A DNA stretch of 64,000 nt from Pseudodesulfovibrio senegalensis (GCF_008830225.1 NZ_WAIE01000003.1:186001-250000), one strand, 5' to 3'; positions 34,584 through 43,564 are shown, numbered from the stretch's first letter. The notes: a model not told the origin generated them from the letters alone. Numbers and translations are program-made.

Positions 34584-35441
34584 TCAGGCCATGGCGCTGA
34601 AGACATGCGCCTGTGGTGCCGCTGCGGGCTGGGCGTAGGTCGCAAGGGCCTTGTTCACGGTTGCGGGTCCGGCATTCGCCGCGGTGAGCGCTTCGGGCGA
34701 CAGCTCGGCTTCAAGCTGCTGGGAGAGCGATTGCAGTTCGGACTGTTCTTCCAGGTCCTTTTGCATGGCTTCCAGCAGTTCTTCGGTGGGGTCGATCGGC
34801 TTTTCGCCGTCCGCGGCTTCGACCTGTGCGGTCTGGATGAACATGCGGCTGGTGATGCTGCCGGCCTGTTCTCCGCTCTGTTCCGGGCTGACTGCATGAA
34901 AGACTTCCTGCGAACCGTTGTCGAAGAAGCTGTTCAGCTCCGTGTTCACGCCGCTGTTGAATTTGGCCATGGCCGCGTCGCCCGCGTTGACGCCGAAATT
35001 GCGGTCGATCATCTTCAGGGTGTTGAGCAGGCCGTCGCCGATGGCCTGTTCGCTCTGCCCGGAGGCGGCGGACTGCACCACCATGCCCATGGCGGCGGTG
35101 GCCGCGTCCTTGCCGTATTGCTCCTCGATCCAGCGGACCGTGTCTTCCAGCGAATCCACCAGCCCCGTGGAATCTTTTTCCGTTCCTTCCTCGTCCGTGA
35201 ATCCCTTGAGATAGGAATCCATGAGCGAGCCGAACGCGTCCACGCGGTCGTTCATGACCGGTGCGGACGCCTGCAGGGCGGCCGGGCGGGCAATGGTCAG
35301 TTGCGGCGATGTGGAGGCAGCCTGCGCACTTTGCTTGTTCTGCGCGGACGCGCCGAACAGCGAACCGAATCCGGACTGCTGGTCCGAACCCTGATTTTGC
35401 TGCACGAATGCGCTGTTGAGATGGCTTGCCTGTATGATCAT
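34584..35441 (-). CDS. Hypothetical protein, Ala/Gln-rich, no recognised family
   Basis: 285 residues, no signal peptide or membrane segment. The N-terminal third is low-complexity (QNQGSDQQSGFGSLFGASAQ); the middle is helical (VDSLEDTVRWIEEQYGKDAA, GLLNTLKMIDRNFGV); the C-terminus is acidic with a coiled coil (LLEAMQKDLEEQSELQSLS). The start MIIQASHLNSAF and polar tail resemble small cytoplasmic or type III-like substrates, but there is no evidence for secretion. Closed by its own terminator and divergent from selD. Confidence 0.7.
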   Translation of the reverse strand: MIIQASHLNSAFVQQNQGSDQQSGFGSLFGASAQNKQSAQAASTSPQLTIARPAALQASAPVMNDRVDAFGSLMDSYLKGFTDEEGTEKDSTGLVDSLEDTVRWIEEQYGKDAATAAMGMVVQSAASGQSEQAIGDGLLNTLKMIDRNFGVNAGDAAMAKFNSGVNTELNSFFDNGSQEVFHAVSPEQSGEQAGSITSRMFIQTAQVEAADGEKPIDPTEELLEAMQKDLEEQSELQSLSQQLEAELSPEALTAANAGPATVNKALATYAQPAAAPQAHVFSAMA

Positions 35442-35557
35442 TGTTGCTCCGCAATTGTTGCCGATGCATATCTATCGGCTTGCACATGGAATAACTTTAC
35501 GTTGCAGGGGGCATTTTGTTAGATTCGCCTACCAAAACGATAAAGGAGGAAAGCGCT

Positions 35558-36613
35558 GTGGCCGAACTCAGGCTTGTGAACACCGTGAAAGCGGCGGGTT
35601 GAGCCGCCAAGATCGCTCCGGGTGATCTGGAGCGGGCTCTTTCCGGGTTGAAAGGGCTTCACGACCCCAGAGTGCTCGCCGGTATGGGCGGCGACAATGA
35701 AGATGCGGTGATCATGCGCTTTCCTGCGGGCAAGGCGCTGGTTCAGACCGTGGACTTCTTTACGCCCATCGTCAACGACCCGTTCAAGTTCGGGCAGGTG
35801 GCCGCGGCCAATGCGCTTTCCGATGTCTACGCCATGGGCGGTGAACCGTGGGCGGCCATGAACATCGTCTGTTTCCCGGCCAAGACCATGCCCGGCACCA
35901 TTCTGGAACGCATCATTTCCGGCGGGCTGGACAAGGTGCAGGAATCAGGGGCCGTGCAGGCGGGCGGACACAGCGTGGAAGACGACGAGATCAAGTTCGG
36001 TCTTGCGGTTTCCGGGGTGGTGGACCCGGACAACTTCGCCTCCAACCGGGGCGTGCGCCCGGGCGACGAGCTCTTGCTGACCAAGCCCATTGGCACGGGC
36101 GTGCTGGCCACGGCGGTCAAGGCCGAATGGCAGGACTGCGACCGACTGGAAGATATTTTGTATACGTGGGCCTCGCGCCTGAACAGGGGCGGCGGCGACG
36201 TGATCCGTGAGCTGGGCCTCAAGGGAGCCACGGACGTGACCGGCTTCGGGCTGGGCGGGCATCTTGTGGAGCTGGCGCAGGCCAGCGAGGTGCGCATTGA
36301 GCTGCACACGGACCGGGTGCCCTTCATTCCCGATGCCGTGGAGCTGGCGGGCATGGGCCTGTTGCCTGCGGGCAGCCTGTGCAACCGGGATTATTTCATG
36401 GGCCGCACGCAGCTGGGCGACAATCTCGACCCGGTGCTGCGCGACCTGACTTTCGACGCCCAGACTTCGGGCGGGCTCGTGCTGGCCGTGCCTCCGGGCA
36501 AGCTGGAGCAGGCCCGCGCCATGCTGGAAGCCTCCGGGGATCTGGCCGCCCATGTGGGCACGGCCGTGGAGCCGGGCGCATCCGAAGACGCCGCCGTATT
36601 GATCGTGACATAA
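35558..36613 (+). CDS. selD: Selenophosphate synthase, itself a selenoprotein
   Basis: Makes monoselenophosphate from selenide and ATP, the Se donor for Sec-tRNA and other uses. 351 residues when the in-frame TGA at 35600-35602 is read as selenocysteine: GTG start after AAGGAGG, then VKAAG-Sec-AAKIAPGDLE. The Sec/Cys site and the following Lys (A-K-I) are the conserved SelD active site (GCGCK-type), and the next blocks MGGDNEDAVIMRF, DFFTPIVNDPFKFGQVAAAN and DVYAMGGEPWAAMNIV confirm the family. A normal ORF call would begin after the TGA and lose the catalytic residue. A downstream hairpin fits a bacterial SECIS. Confidence 0.95.
35614..35634 (+). promoter_or_regulatory. SECIS-like hairpin of selD
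   Basis: CGCTCC (35614-35619), nine-base loop GGGTGATCT, GGAGCG (35629-35634). It starts 11 bases after the UGA, the position expected for SelB recognition, and the loop has the G/U-rich character of known bacterial SECIS apices. Confidence 0.75.
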
Positions 36614-36663
36614 GGCCGGGCTATCCCCGGCATCCGTATATATACCTAAGGAGAAACAACAAT

Positions 36664-37830
36664 ATGCCTGTCCGTGAAAAGGACGATTTTCTTGTTTTCG
36701 GCTCCCCGCTGGTGGGGGAGGAAGAAATAGCCGAGGTGGAACAGAGCCTGCGCAGCGGCTGGCTGGGGACCGGCCCCAAGGTGGCCCGGTTCGAAAAGGA
36801 TTTTGCCGCCTATGCCGGGGGCGAGCACGCTGCTGCCTGCAACTCCTGCACGGCGGCCCTGCACTTGGCGCTGGTGGCCCTGAACCTGAAGCCCGGGGAC
36901 GAGGTCATCACCACGCCCCTGACCTTTTGCGCCTCGGTCAACGCCATTATCCACGCCGGGGCCACCCCGGTGCTGGCGGACGTGGACCCGGTGTCCGGAA
37001 ACATCGACCCCGAACGTGTCCGCGAAAAGATAACGGACCGCACCCGCGCCATCCTGCCCGTGCACTATGCGGGCCGCGCCTGCGACATGGACGCCGTCAT
37101 GGCCATTGCCCGCGAGCATGGCCTTCGTGTGGTGGAAGACTGCGCTCACGCCATCGAGACCACCTACAAGGGTCGCCATGTGGGCACCATCGGCGATTTC
37201 GGGTGCTTCAGCTTTTACGTGACCAAGAACGTGATTACGGGCGAGGGCGGCATGGTGCTGGCCCGCGAGCAGGAAAACATCGCCCGCATCAAGGTGCTGG
37301 GGTTGCACGGCATGAGCGCGGACGCGTGGAAACGTTTCGGCGACGAGGGCTACAAGCACTACATGGTCGTGGAAGCCGGGTTCAAGTACAACATGATGGA
37401 CATCCAGGCCGCCATCGGCATCCATCAACTGGCCCGCGTGGAAGAGAATCTGGTGCGGCGCAACGAGATATGGGCCGCATACGACAAGGCCTTTGCCAAT
37501 CTGCCTTTGACCCTGCCCGCGCCCGAAGAGCCGGACACCCGCCACGGCAGGCACCTGTACACCATATTGGTGGACGAGGACGCCTGCGGCGTGAAGCGCG
37601 ATGTCATGCTGGAGCGCATGACCCGCGAGGGCATCGGCGTGGGCGTGCACTATTTGAGCATTCCCGAGCATCCCTACTACCGGGAGCGTTTCGGCTGGAA
37701 TCTGGAAGACACGCCCGAGGCCGTGCGCATGGGCCGCCAGACATTGAGCCTGCCCTTGTCCGCCAAGCTGGCGGACCGGGACGTGGACGACGTGGTGCGG
37801 GCCGTGAAACATTGTCTGGGTGCGGAGTAG
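36664..37830 (+). CDS. DegT/DnrJ/EryC1 nucleotide-sugar aminotransferase (first)
   Basis: 388 residues starting at ATG 36664 behind AAGGAG. PLP-dependent sugar aminotransferase of the ArnB/DegT type: substrate/PLP region AAACNSCTAALHLAL, EVITTPLTFCASVNA, VEDCAHAIE and the Schiff-base Lys in SFYVTKNVITGEGG. It would convert a 3- or 4-keto sugar nucleotide to the amino sugar with glutamate. A second, different aminotransferase (38493) follows, so this enzyme may act on another carbon or another sugar. Only 50 bases after selD. Confidence 0.88.
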   Translation: MPVREKDDFLVFGSPLVGEEEIAEVEQSLRSGWLGTGPKVARFEKDFAAYAGGEHAAACNSCTAALHLALVALNLKPGDEVITTPLTFCASVNAIIHAGATPVLADVDPVSGNIDPERVREKITDRTRAILPVHYAGRACDMDAVMAIAREHGLRVVEDCAHAIETTYKGRHVGTIGDFGCFSFYVTKNVITGEGGMVLAREQENIARIKVLGLHGMSADAWKRFGDEGYKHYMVVEAGFKYNMMDIQAAIGIHQLARVEENLVRRNEIWAAYDKAFANLPLTLPAPEEPDTRHGRHLYTILVDEDACGVKRDVMLERMTREGIGVGVHYLSIPEHPYYRERFGWNLEDTPEAVRMGRQTLSLPLSAKLADRDVDDVVRAVKHCLGAE

Positions 37831-37832
37831 TC

Positions 37833-38456
37833 ATGCGCGTGGTGGTGGTCGGCAGCGGCGGGCATGGCGCGGTGGTGCTGGACGCACTGCTGCGCATGCG
37901 CGAGGCCGGGGCCGACATGGTGCCCGTGGGCATTGTTTCCCGCCGGGACCACGGCAGCGAGATTCTGGGCGTGCGCGTGCTGGGCGATCATGACGCGCTG
38001 GAAACGATGGAGCATGACGCGGTGGTGCTGGCCATCGGCGACAACCGCACCCGCTGCCGGGTGGCGCAGGAATTGTCCCAGAGCGCTTTTTGCAGCGTGG
38101 TGCATCCTGCGGCCGTTGTGGCCCCGGACGTGGAAATCGGCCCGGGGGCCGTGGTCCTTGCCGGGGCCGTGGTCAACACCCGCACGCGTCTTGGCGCGCA
38201 CTGCATCCTGAACACGGGCTGCACCGTGGACCACGACTGCGAAATCGGCCCGTTCTGTCACGTTGCGCCGGGCGTGCATCTGGCGGGCAACGTGCGGCTG
38301 GAACAGGGCGCGTTCATGGGCATCGGCTCATGCGCGGTTCCGGGCGTGCGCGTGGGCCAATGGGCCGTTGCCGGGGCCGGAGCCGCCGTGGTTGCGGATG
38401 TTGCGGATCATGCCACGGTAACGGGCGTTCCGGCCCGGACCACAAGTCAAAGCTGA
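37833..38456 (+). CDS. PglD/NeuD-like sugar O/N-acetyltransferase
   Basis: 207 residues. An N-terminal PglD-type Rossmann-like domain (VVVVGSGGHGAVVLDALL) and a C-terminal left-handed beta helix of hexapeptide repeats (PDVEIGPGAVVLAGAVV, TRLGAHCILNTGC, ASVG-type ends, GVPARTT). The histidines typical of these acetyltransferases are seen (HDCEIGPFCHVAPGVHLAG). It would use acetyl-CoA to acetylate an amino sugar nucleotide. Two bases after the first aminotransferase; certainly co-transcribed. Confidence 0.88.
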   Translation: MRVVVVGSGGHGAVVLDALLRMREAGADMVPVGIVSRRDHGSEILGVRVLGDHDALETMEHDAVVLAIGDNRTRCRVAQELSQSAFCSVVHPAAVVAPDVEIGPGAVVLAGAVVNTRTRLGAHCILNTGCTVDHDCEIGPFCHVAPGVHLAGNVRLEQGAFMGIGSCAVPGVRVGQWAVAGAGAAVVADVADHATVTGVPARTTSQS

Positions 38457-38492
38457 TATGCGACCGGCCCTTGCGGGCCGTGGGAGAGCCGC

Positions 38493-39623
38493 GTGAGCAA
38501 CAGGCGCATATTTCTTTCTCCACCCCATATGGGGGGCAGCGAACTCGAACAGGTGCACGCCGTGTTCGATTCCAATTATATCGCCCCTGCCGGGCCGCAC
38601 ATCGAGCGGTTCGAGCAGCGCATGGCCGAATACACGGGATTCGGGCATTGCGTGGCCCTGAGCTCGGGCACGGCCGCCATCCATCTGGGCCTGCGCCTGC
38701 TGGGCGTGCGGCCCGGCGATCTGGTCATCGCCTCCACCCTGACGTTCATTGCCTCTGTTTCCCCGGCCCTGTGGCTGGGGGCCGAGCCGTTGTTCGTGGA
38801 CAGCTGTGAGCAGACATGGACCATGGACCCGGCCCTGCTGGAGCGCGCGCTGGAACAGGCGCACCGTGACGGACGGCGCGTGGGTGCGGTGGTGCCCACG
38901 GACATTTACGGCCAGTGCGCGGACTATGACCGCATTCAGGACGTGTGCCAACGCTTCGGCGTTCCCCTGCTCACTGACGCGGCCGAGGCCCTTGGCGCGC
39001 GCTATGGGGAACGCTCCGCGGGGAAGGGCGCGCAGGTGGCGGCGTTTTCCTTCAACGGCAACAAGATCATCACCTGCTCGGGCGGGGGCATGCTGGCTAC
39101 GGACAACAGGGAACTGGCCGAACACGCGCGAAAGCTTTCGCAGCAGGCGCGCGAGCCGTTCGTGCACTACGAGCATGTGGAAATGGGCTACAATTACCGC
39201 ATGAGCAACGTGTGCGCGGGCATCGGGCTGGGCCAGATGGACGTGCTGCACGAGCGCGTGGCGCAGCGCCGCGAGATATTTTCCCTGTATTCCCAACTGC
39301 TGGGCCGCGTGTCCGGCATATCCTTCATGCCTGAGGCCGCCTATGGCCGCGCCAGCCGCTGGCTGACCGTGATGCTGCTGGACCCGGAACGCTGTGCCGC
39401 GAGTCCGGAGCAGGTGCGTCTGGCCCTTGAGGCCGAAAACATCGAGTCCCGCCCGGTGTGGAAGCCCATGCATTGCCAGCCCGTGTTTGCCGGGGCGCGC
39501 TGCGAAGGCGGGGCCGTGGCCGAATCTTTGTTTGCGCGGGGCCTGTGCCTGCCCTCGGGCACGGCCATGACCCGGGCGGACGTGGAGCGCGTGGCCGGAA
39601 TCATCCGGGAGTGCTCCGCATGA
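38493..39623 (+). CDS. PglE-like UDP-4-keto-sugar aminotransferase
   Basis: 376 residues, GTG start. It begins IFLSPPHMGGSELEQV and NYIAPAGPHIERFE, the PglE/bacillosamine-type N-terminal pattern. PLP features: ALSSGTAAIHLGL, VPTDIYGQCADYD, DAAEALGA and the catalytic Lys in FNGNKIITCSGGG. Predicted to aminate C4 of UDP-2-acetamido-4-keto-6-deoxyglucose, the step between PglF and PglD. Overlaps the dehydratase start (ATGA). Confidence 0.88.
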   Translation: MSNRRIFLSPPHMGGSELEQVHAVFDSNYIAPAGPHIERFEQRMAEYTGFGHCVALSSGTAAIHLGLRLLGVRPGDLVIASTLTFIASVSPALWLGAEPLFVDSCEQTWTMDPALLERALEQAHRDGRRVGAVVPTDIYGQCADYDRIQDVCQRFGVPLLTDAAEALGARYGERSAGKGAQVAAFSFNGNKIITCSGGGMLATDNRELAEHARKLSQQAREPFVHYEHVEMGYNYRMSNVCAGIGLGQMDVLHERVAQRREIFSLYSQLLGRVSGISFMPEAAYGRASRWLTVMLLDPERCAASPEQVRLALEAENIESRPVWKPMHCQPVFAGARCEGGAVAESLFARGLCLPSGTAMTRADVERVAGIIRECSA

Positions 39624-41515
39624 GTCTTGCCCCGCATCTTGTGCGCAACCTGCGCAACCGCAACTTCTTCATCATGCTGGGGCTGGACGCGCTGGTGTTC
39701 ATGGTCTCGGTCTGGCTGGCCTACCAGCTTCGTTTCGATTTTCAGGTGTCCGGCCAGTACCGCGCGCAGCTGTGGGGCATGCTGGCCCTGAGCGTGCCGG
39801 TCAAGATGGGCATTTTCCTGCTGTTCGGCCAGTATCGCGGCATGTGGCGCTATACCAGCCTTGAGGATTTCTGGAAGTTGCTGCGCCTGAGCGCGTTGCA
39901 GAGCCTTGTGCTGGTGGCGGCCGCGCTGGTGGCCTTCCATGTGCGCGGTTTGCCCCGCAGCGTGTTCATTCTGGACTGGGTCTTCACCTTCGGGCTTGTG
40001 GCCGTGCTCCGGCTGGGCATCCGCGCGTGGCATGCGGGCTTTCCGTTCGCAAGGCGGGGCGGGGTCCCGGCGCTGGTCATTGGCGCGGGCAATGAAGGCG
40101 CGCGCATTGTTCATGAACTGGCCGGGGCGCGTTCCGGCAGGCAGGAGTGGTCCGTGGTGGGCCTGCTGGACGAGGATGCCTCCCGCCATGGGCGCACCGT
40201 GCACGGGGTTCCTGTGCTGGGCGGTCTGGATGCGTTGGAAGCGGTTGTTCAGCGTTTTGGCGTGCGCGGACTGCTCATAGCCGTGGACAAGGCCAGCCCC
40301 GGGGAGATGCGTGCCATTGTGGAGCGTTGCAGCAGCACCGGATTGCCATACCGCATTCTGCCCGCCATGAGCGAGATCCTGGACGGCCGGGTTTCGGTGA
40401 ACGCCCTGCGCGACCTGCGCTATGAAGACCTTTTGGGACGCGACCCAGTGGAACTGGACACCGGGCGCATTGCCGGGTGCGTGGCCGGAAAGGTGGTGCT
40501 GGTCACGGGCGCGGGCGGCTCCATCGGTTCGGAACTGTGCCGCCAGTTGGTGCGTTTCGGCCCGGCGCGGCTGGTGCTGGTGGATGCCGGGGAATTCAAT
40601 CTCTATTCCATCCAGTCCGAACTGGAGCAGGACTTCGGATTCGACAATGTGGAGGGCGTGCTCGGCTCCATTTGCGACGAGCCGCTTATGCAGCGCGTTT
40701 TTGCCGATCATCGACCGGCCATTGTCTTTCATGCCGCGGCCTACAAGCACGTCCCCATTCTGGAGCGTAGCCCATGGCAGGCCGTGAACAACAACATCAC
40801 GGGTTCGCGTATCGTCATGGACGCGGCCGTGGACGCAGGCGTGGAAAGGTTCGTGCTGGTGTCCACGGACAAGGCCGTGCGACCCACCAACGTCATGGGC
40901 GCGAGCAAGCGCGTCACCGAATTGCTCATGCAGGCGCGGCTCGGGCAGGGCACCCGGTTCATGGCCGTGCGTTTCGGCAACGTGCTCGGGTCCAGCGGGT
41001 CGGTGGTGCCGCTGTTTCGCCGTCAGATAGAAAAGGGCGGTCCGGTCACCGTGACCCACCCGGACGTGACCCGTTATTTCATGTCCATTCCCGAGGCCGC
41101 GCAGCTCATCCTGCAGGCCGCGAGCATGGGCAGGGAGCAGGGCGGCGAGGTCTTTGTGCTGGACATGGGCGTGCCCGTGCGCATCACGGACATGGCCCGC
41201 GACCTGATCCGCCTTTCCGGCCGGGAGCCGGACACGGACATCAGGCTGGTGTTCACCGGACTGCGGCCCGGCGAAAAGCTGCATGAGGAACTGATCACCG
41301 CGGGCGAAGGCATCGTGCGCACCGAGCATGAAAAGATTCTGGTGCTGGCCCGGAAGCCGTCGGATGCTTCGGAGTTCTCGCCGGGCACGCCCATGGACCC
41401 GGAACGGTTGCACGATCTGCTGGCCCGGCTCGAGCAGGCTGCAAGCGTTCGGGATTCCGCAGCAATTCGCGGGCTGCTTGTTCAACTGGTTCCCGAATAC
41501 ACGGGCCGGGACTGA
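39620..41515 (+). CDS. PglF/WbpM-type membrane UDP-GlcNAc 4,6-dehydratase
   Basis: 631 residues from ATG 39620 (ATGA overlap). Four N-terminal membrane helices (FFIMLGLDALVFMVSVWLAY and following) and a first Rossmann domain (ALVIGAGNEGARIVHEL) precede the catalytic SDR domain: GxxGxxG as VTGAGGSIGSELCRQL, then AAAYKHVPI and the TDKA motif VSTDKAVRPTNVMGASKR. The catalytic SDR Tyr/Met shift of the membrane subgroup is consistent with VMGASKR. Initiates 4-keto-6-deoxy sugar synthesis from UDP-GlcNAc. The first enzyme is encoded last in the cluster. Confidence 0.92.
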   Translation: MSLAPHLVRNLRNRNFFIMLGLDALVFMVSVWLAYQLRFDFQVSGQYRAQLWGMLALSVPVKMGIFLLFGQYRGMWRYTSLEDFWKLLRLSALQSLVLVAAALVAFHVRGLPRSVFILDWVFTFGLVAVLRLGIRAWHAGFPFARRGGVPALVIGAGNEGARIVHELAGARSGRQEWSVVGLLDEDASRHGRTVHGVPVLGGLDALEAVVQRFGVRGLLIAVDKASPGEMRAIVERCSSTGLPYRILPAMSEILDGRVSVNALRDLRYEDLLGRDPVELDTGRIAGCVAGKVVLVTGAGGSIGSELCRQLVRFGPARLVLVDAGEFNLYSIQSELEQDFGFDNVEGVLGSICDEPLMQRVFADHRPAIVFHAAAYKHVPILERSPWQAVNNNITGSRIVMDAAVDAGVERFVLVSTDKAVRPTNVMGASKRVTELLMQARLGQGTRFMAVRFGNVLGSSGSVVPLFRRQIEKGGPVTVTHPDVTRYFMSIPEAAQLILQAASMGREQGGEVFVLDMGVPVRITDMARDLIRLSGREPDTDIRLVFTGLRPGEKLHEELITAGEGIVRTEHEKILVLARKPSDASEFSPGTPMDPERLHDLLARLEQAASVRDSAAIRGLLVQLVPEYTGRD

Positions 41516-41536
41516 TCGGCGAAGACATTGAACGCG

Positions 41537-41575
41537 CACATGGCCGCACCCGAGGGTGCGGCCATGTGTTTTTCG
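41537..41575 (+). terminator. Terminator of the sugar-nucleotide cluster
   Basis: CACATGGCCGCACCC pairs with GGGTGCGGCCATGTG, then a run of T. Confidence 0.9.
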
Positions 41576-41590
41576 GGGTCCGGGTTTCCT

Positions 41591-43036
41591 TTACTGCAAG
41601 AGCAGGTATACGGGCGGAATGGCCACGGTGTCCGGGTTGATGGTCAGTTGCATGTAAGCGTTCTGGTCGGTCCATGCGTTGTAGGTCATGAGGTTCTTGT
41701 CCAGCCGGTCCTGCAACGGGAATCCGTATGCCGGAGTCAGGTGAAGAAGCGTGGCCGCGTAGTTGTGGTAGCAGCGCTCGTCCGATTGCACCTCTTCAAA
41801 GACGATGTCCTGTCCTGCCGGGGTATTGGCCGTGTCGAGCCGCGTACCATCGGTCCGGACGCCGCCCCACCAGTCCGCGCTGTCCATGTCCCCGATGGCT
41901 GTGCCGTTGAAGTCGGTGGTGCTGCCCACGAATCCGAAGCATGTGCCTGCCATCAGGTCTCCGACGATCCAGCCGTACACGTCGTTGGTAATGCCCGCGG
42001 TCTGGGGTTGTTCCACACCGTCCTGGGTAACGGTATACTTGGGATTGTTGCCCCATATGCCGTAGATGGCGTTCATTTCGCTGAACTCGATGCGTATGGA
42101 AACGTCGTCACCGATGCCGTCTCCCTGCAGATCGACCGGGGAAGTGGGAATACACGCGGCGCGACCATTGCCGGATCCCGTGTTGGCCACAAGGGTGACG
42201 CCGCCGCCCGCATCGAACGTGGCATCGAAATCGTATGTCTGTTGCTGGAGAGTGGGATCGGCCCAGGGGCCGGAGCCTACGCCCGCGAAAAGTCCCTTGA
42301 TGTGGGTGACGTTTCCGGGGAGCACTGTTTGCAACAGGTAGGTCCAGTCGTGGTAGTAGTCGCCGTTTATGTTGGGCGCGACCACGCGGGCGAAGTTTGT
42401 GTCGGGCGGTATGCCGGCGGTGGTGGGGCGGACGTTGTTCTGCCCTGTTTCCGCGGTGGACGCCGCGGCCTTGACCAGGGCCGTGCTGCAGGCCTGTGTC
42501 TTTTGCGGACTGTTGGCTGCGGTGGTGGCGTTGAACATCTCAAGGGAAAGGGAGATGGAGGTGAAGTCGATATATGAGAGGTCCACCCACAGGCAGGTGT
42601 CGCCGTCCCCGTTCAGCTTCACTGTGGGCTCGAAATATTGGTAGCGTTTGTAGTAGTTGGAATCATTGATATTGTTGGCCACGGGCTGCTGGCCTTGTAC
42701 CAGGTCGGTCATCTGCGCGCCGATGCTGACATACACACGCCCGGATTCGTAGGATTCGAGGGATACGGCGGGCGTGTTGGCCGGAGCTCCGTTCAGGGAA
42801 GTGGGGCTGGTCATTTGCGCCAGGCTGTATGACGTGTTGAGCTCAAGGTTGTTGGAAGCTCCGGTAGTATCCTTGTACGTGCCGGTGATGTGTCCGTTGG
42901 TGTTCACGAAGGTGACCCACACCTCCGAAGGATCCAGGGTTGCAGGAATGTCGAACGTCATGGTGACAGGCGCTGTTCCCGCCAAGCTTGCGGTGCAAAA
43001 TAATAATGTGCTGATAATTGCCAGTATGAAGCGCAT
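41591..43036 (-). CDS. Secreted protein, possibly of the GH64/beta-1,3-glucanase type
   Basis: 481 residues with a clear Sec signal (FILAIISTLLFCTASLAG). The rest is beta-rich, aromatic and low in charge, as for extracellular carbohydrate-active or adhesive proteins: FDIPATLDPSEVWVTFV, YQYFEPTVKLNGDGDTCLWV, DLSYIDFTSISLSLEMF. The FVN/VYVSIGAQM and FEPTVKLN-DLSYIDF blocks recall GH64 beta-1,3-glucanases and thaumatin-like folds, but no catalytic pair can be named. Treat the GH64 idea as weak. Separate from neighbours, with a putative leader region upstream. Confidence 0.6.
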   Translation of the reverse strand: MRFILAIISTLLFCTASLAGTAPVTMTFDIPATLDPSEVWVTFVNTNGHITGTYKDTTGASNNLELNTSYSLAQMTSPTSLNGAPANTPAVSLESYESGRVYVSIGAQMTDLVQGQQPVANNINDSNYYKRYQYFEPTVKLNGDGDTCLWVDLSYIDFTSISLSLEMFNATTAANSPQKTQACSTALVKAAASTAETGQNNVRPTTAGIPPDTNFARVVAPNINGDYYHDWTYLLQTVLPGNVTHIKGLFAGVGSGPWADPTLQQQTYDFDATFDAGGGVTLVANTGSGNGRAACIPTSPVDLQGDGIGDDVSIRIEFSEMNAIYGIWGNNPKYTVTQDGVEQPQTAGITNDVYGWIVGDLMAGTCFGFVGSTTDFNGTAIGDMDSADWWGGVRTDGTRLDTANTPAGQDIVFEEVQSDERCYHNYAATLLHLTPAYGFPLQDRLDKNLMTYNAWTDQNAYMQLTINPDTVAIPPVYLLLQ

Positions 43037-43192
43037 GAAAATCTCCCCTCACTATGTCGTTTTTTGAACAGTGCCAAAAACATATACGAGGAGAACGGGC
43101 CATTCAATTAGCGTTGTTTGAAAGCGAGGTTTTCATGCTAGCGGGGCAGGCTGTGACACGCAGTTTTTTCCTCTGCAAAAGCGGATTTCCTG

Positions 43193-43220
43193 TTGACCGA
43201 AATAGGTAATGTGGTATGTG
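43193..43220 (+). promoter_or_regulatory. Weak sigma-70-like promoter of the RNA candidate
   Basis: TTGACC (43193-43198), 16 bp, TATGTG (43215-43220). The -35 box is good and the -10 poor. Confidence 0.3.
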
Positions 43221-43225
43221 TCTAT

Positions 43226-43357
43226 CGAATACCATGGTATTCGGAGCCAAGTTTTTTTCCGTGAACAGACCCTCACAACGGGAAAAACGCCGAAATTCGG
43301 TTGGCTCCCCCCTTCCCTTGTGAGCGCCGGTTCGGGCACAACCGGCGCTCCTTTTTT
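43226..43357 (+). ncRNA. Candidate small structured RNA
   Basis: About 130 nt between a promoter-like site and a strong terminator, with no ORF. Elements: an 18-bp perfect palindrome CGAATACCATGGTATTCG (43226-43243); a closing stem GGAGCCAA/TTGGCTCC (43243-43250, 43301-43308) around a long arm GTTTTTTTCCGT / ACGGGAAAAAC and a short CCGA/TCGG hairpin; then the terminator. Independent trans-acting RNA is more likely than a riboswitch because no ORF follows closely in either direction. Confidence 0.5.
43322..43357 (+). terminator. Strong orphan terminator
   Basis: GAGCGCCGGTT pairs perfectly with AACCGGCGCTC, then C and six T. There is no plus-strand protein gene upstream. Confidence 0.88.
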
Positions 43358-43564
43358 GGAGAATATCTAGACTTGTCCATTGTTTTCAATATGTTTGAAA
43401 AGCCGCGCCAGCTCTGGGCTGCCGGGCCTCGGGCAATGAAAACTCGGTTAAATTCTCCTAAATGACTTGATTTAAACGGTTATGTCGGTTAATAGCCATA
43501 TTAACTATGAGTTTTCCCTTGGACAAAGGGCGTGTGTCCTGTTGTCTATAGGCTAGAGGTGAAC

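Larger units (their letters stand above)
43037..43564. other. 528-base intergenic region
   Basis: Holds the start region of the secreted-protein gene on the minus strand, then a plus-strand structured RNA candidate ending in a terminator (43226-43357), then AT-rich DNA before the HIT gene. No ORF here looks coding. Confidence 0.5.

Noticed and set aside
35558-35647. selD read as a pseudogene because of an internal TGA
   Set aside because: The TGA sits at the conserved Sec position and is followed by a SECIS-like hairpin, so it is decoded, not a nonsense mutation.
43226-43357. Riboswitch controlling the HIT gene
   Set aside because: The terminator lies about 210 bases before the HIT start with a separate AT-rich promoter region between; no known aptamer sequence is visible.
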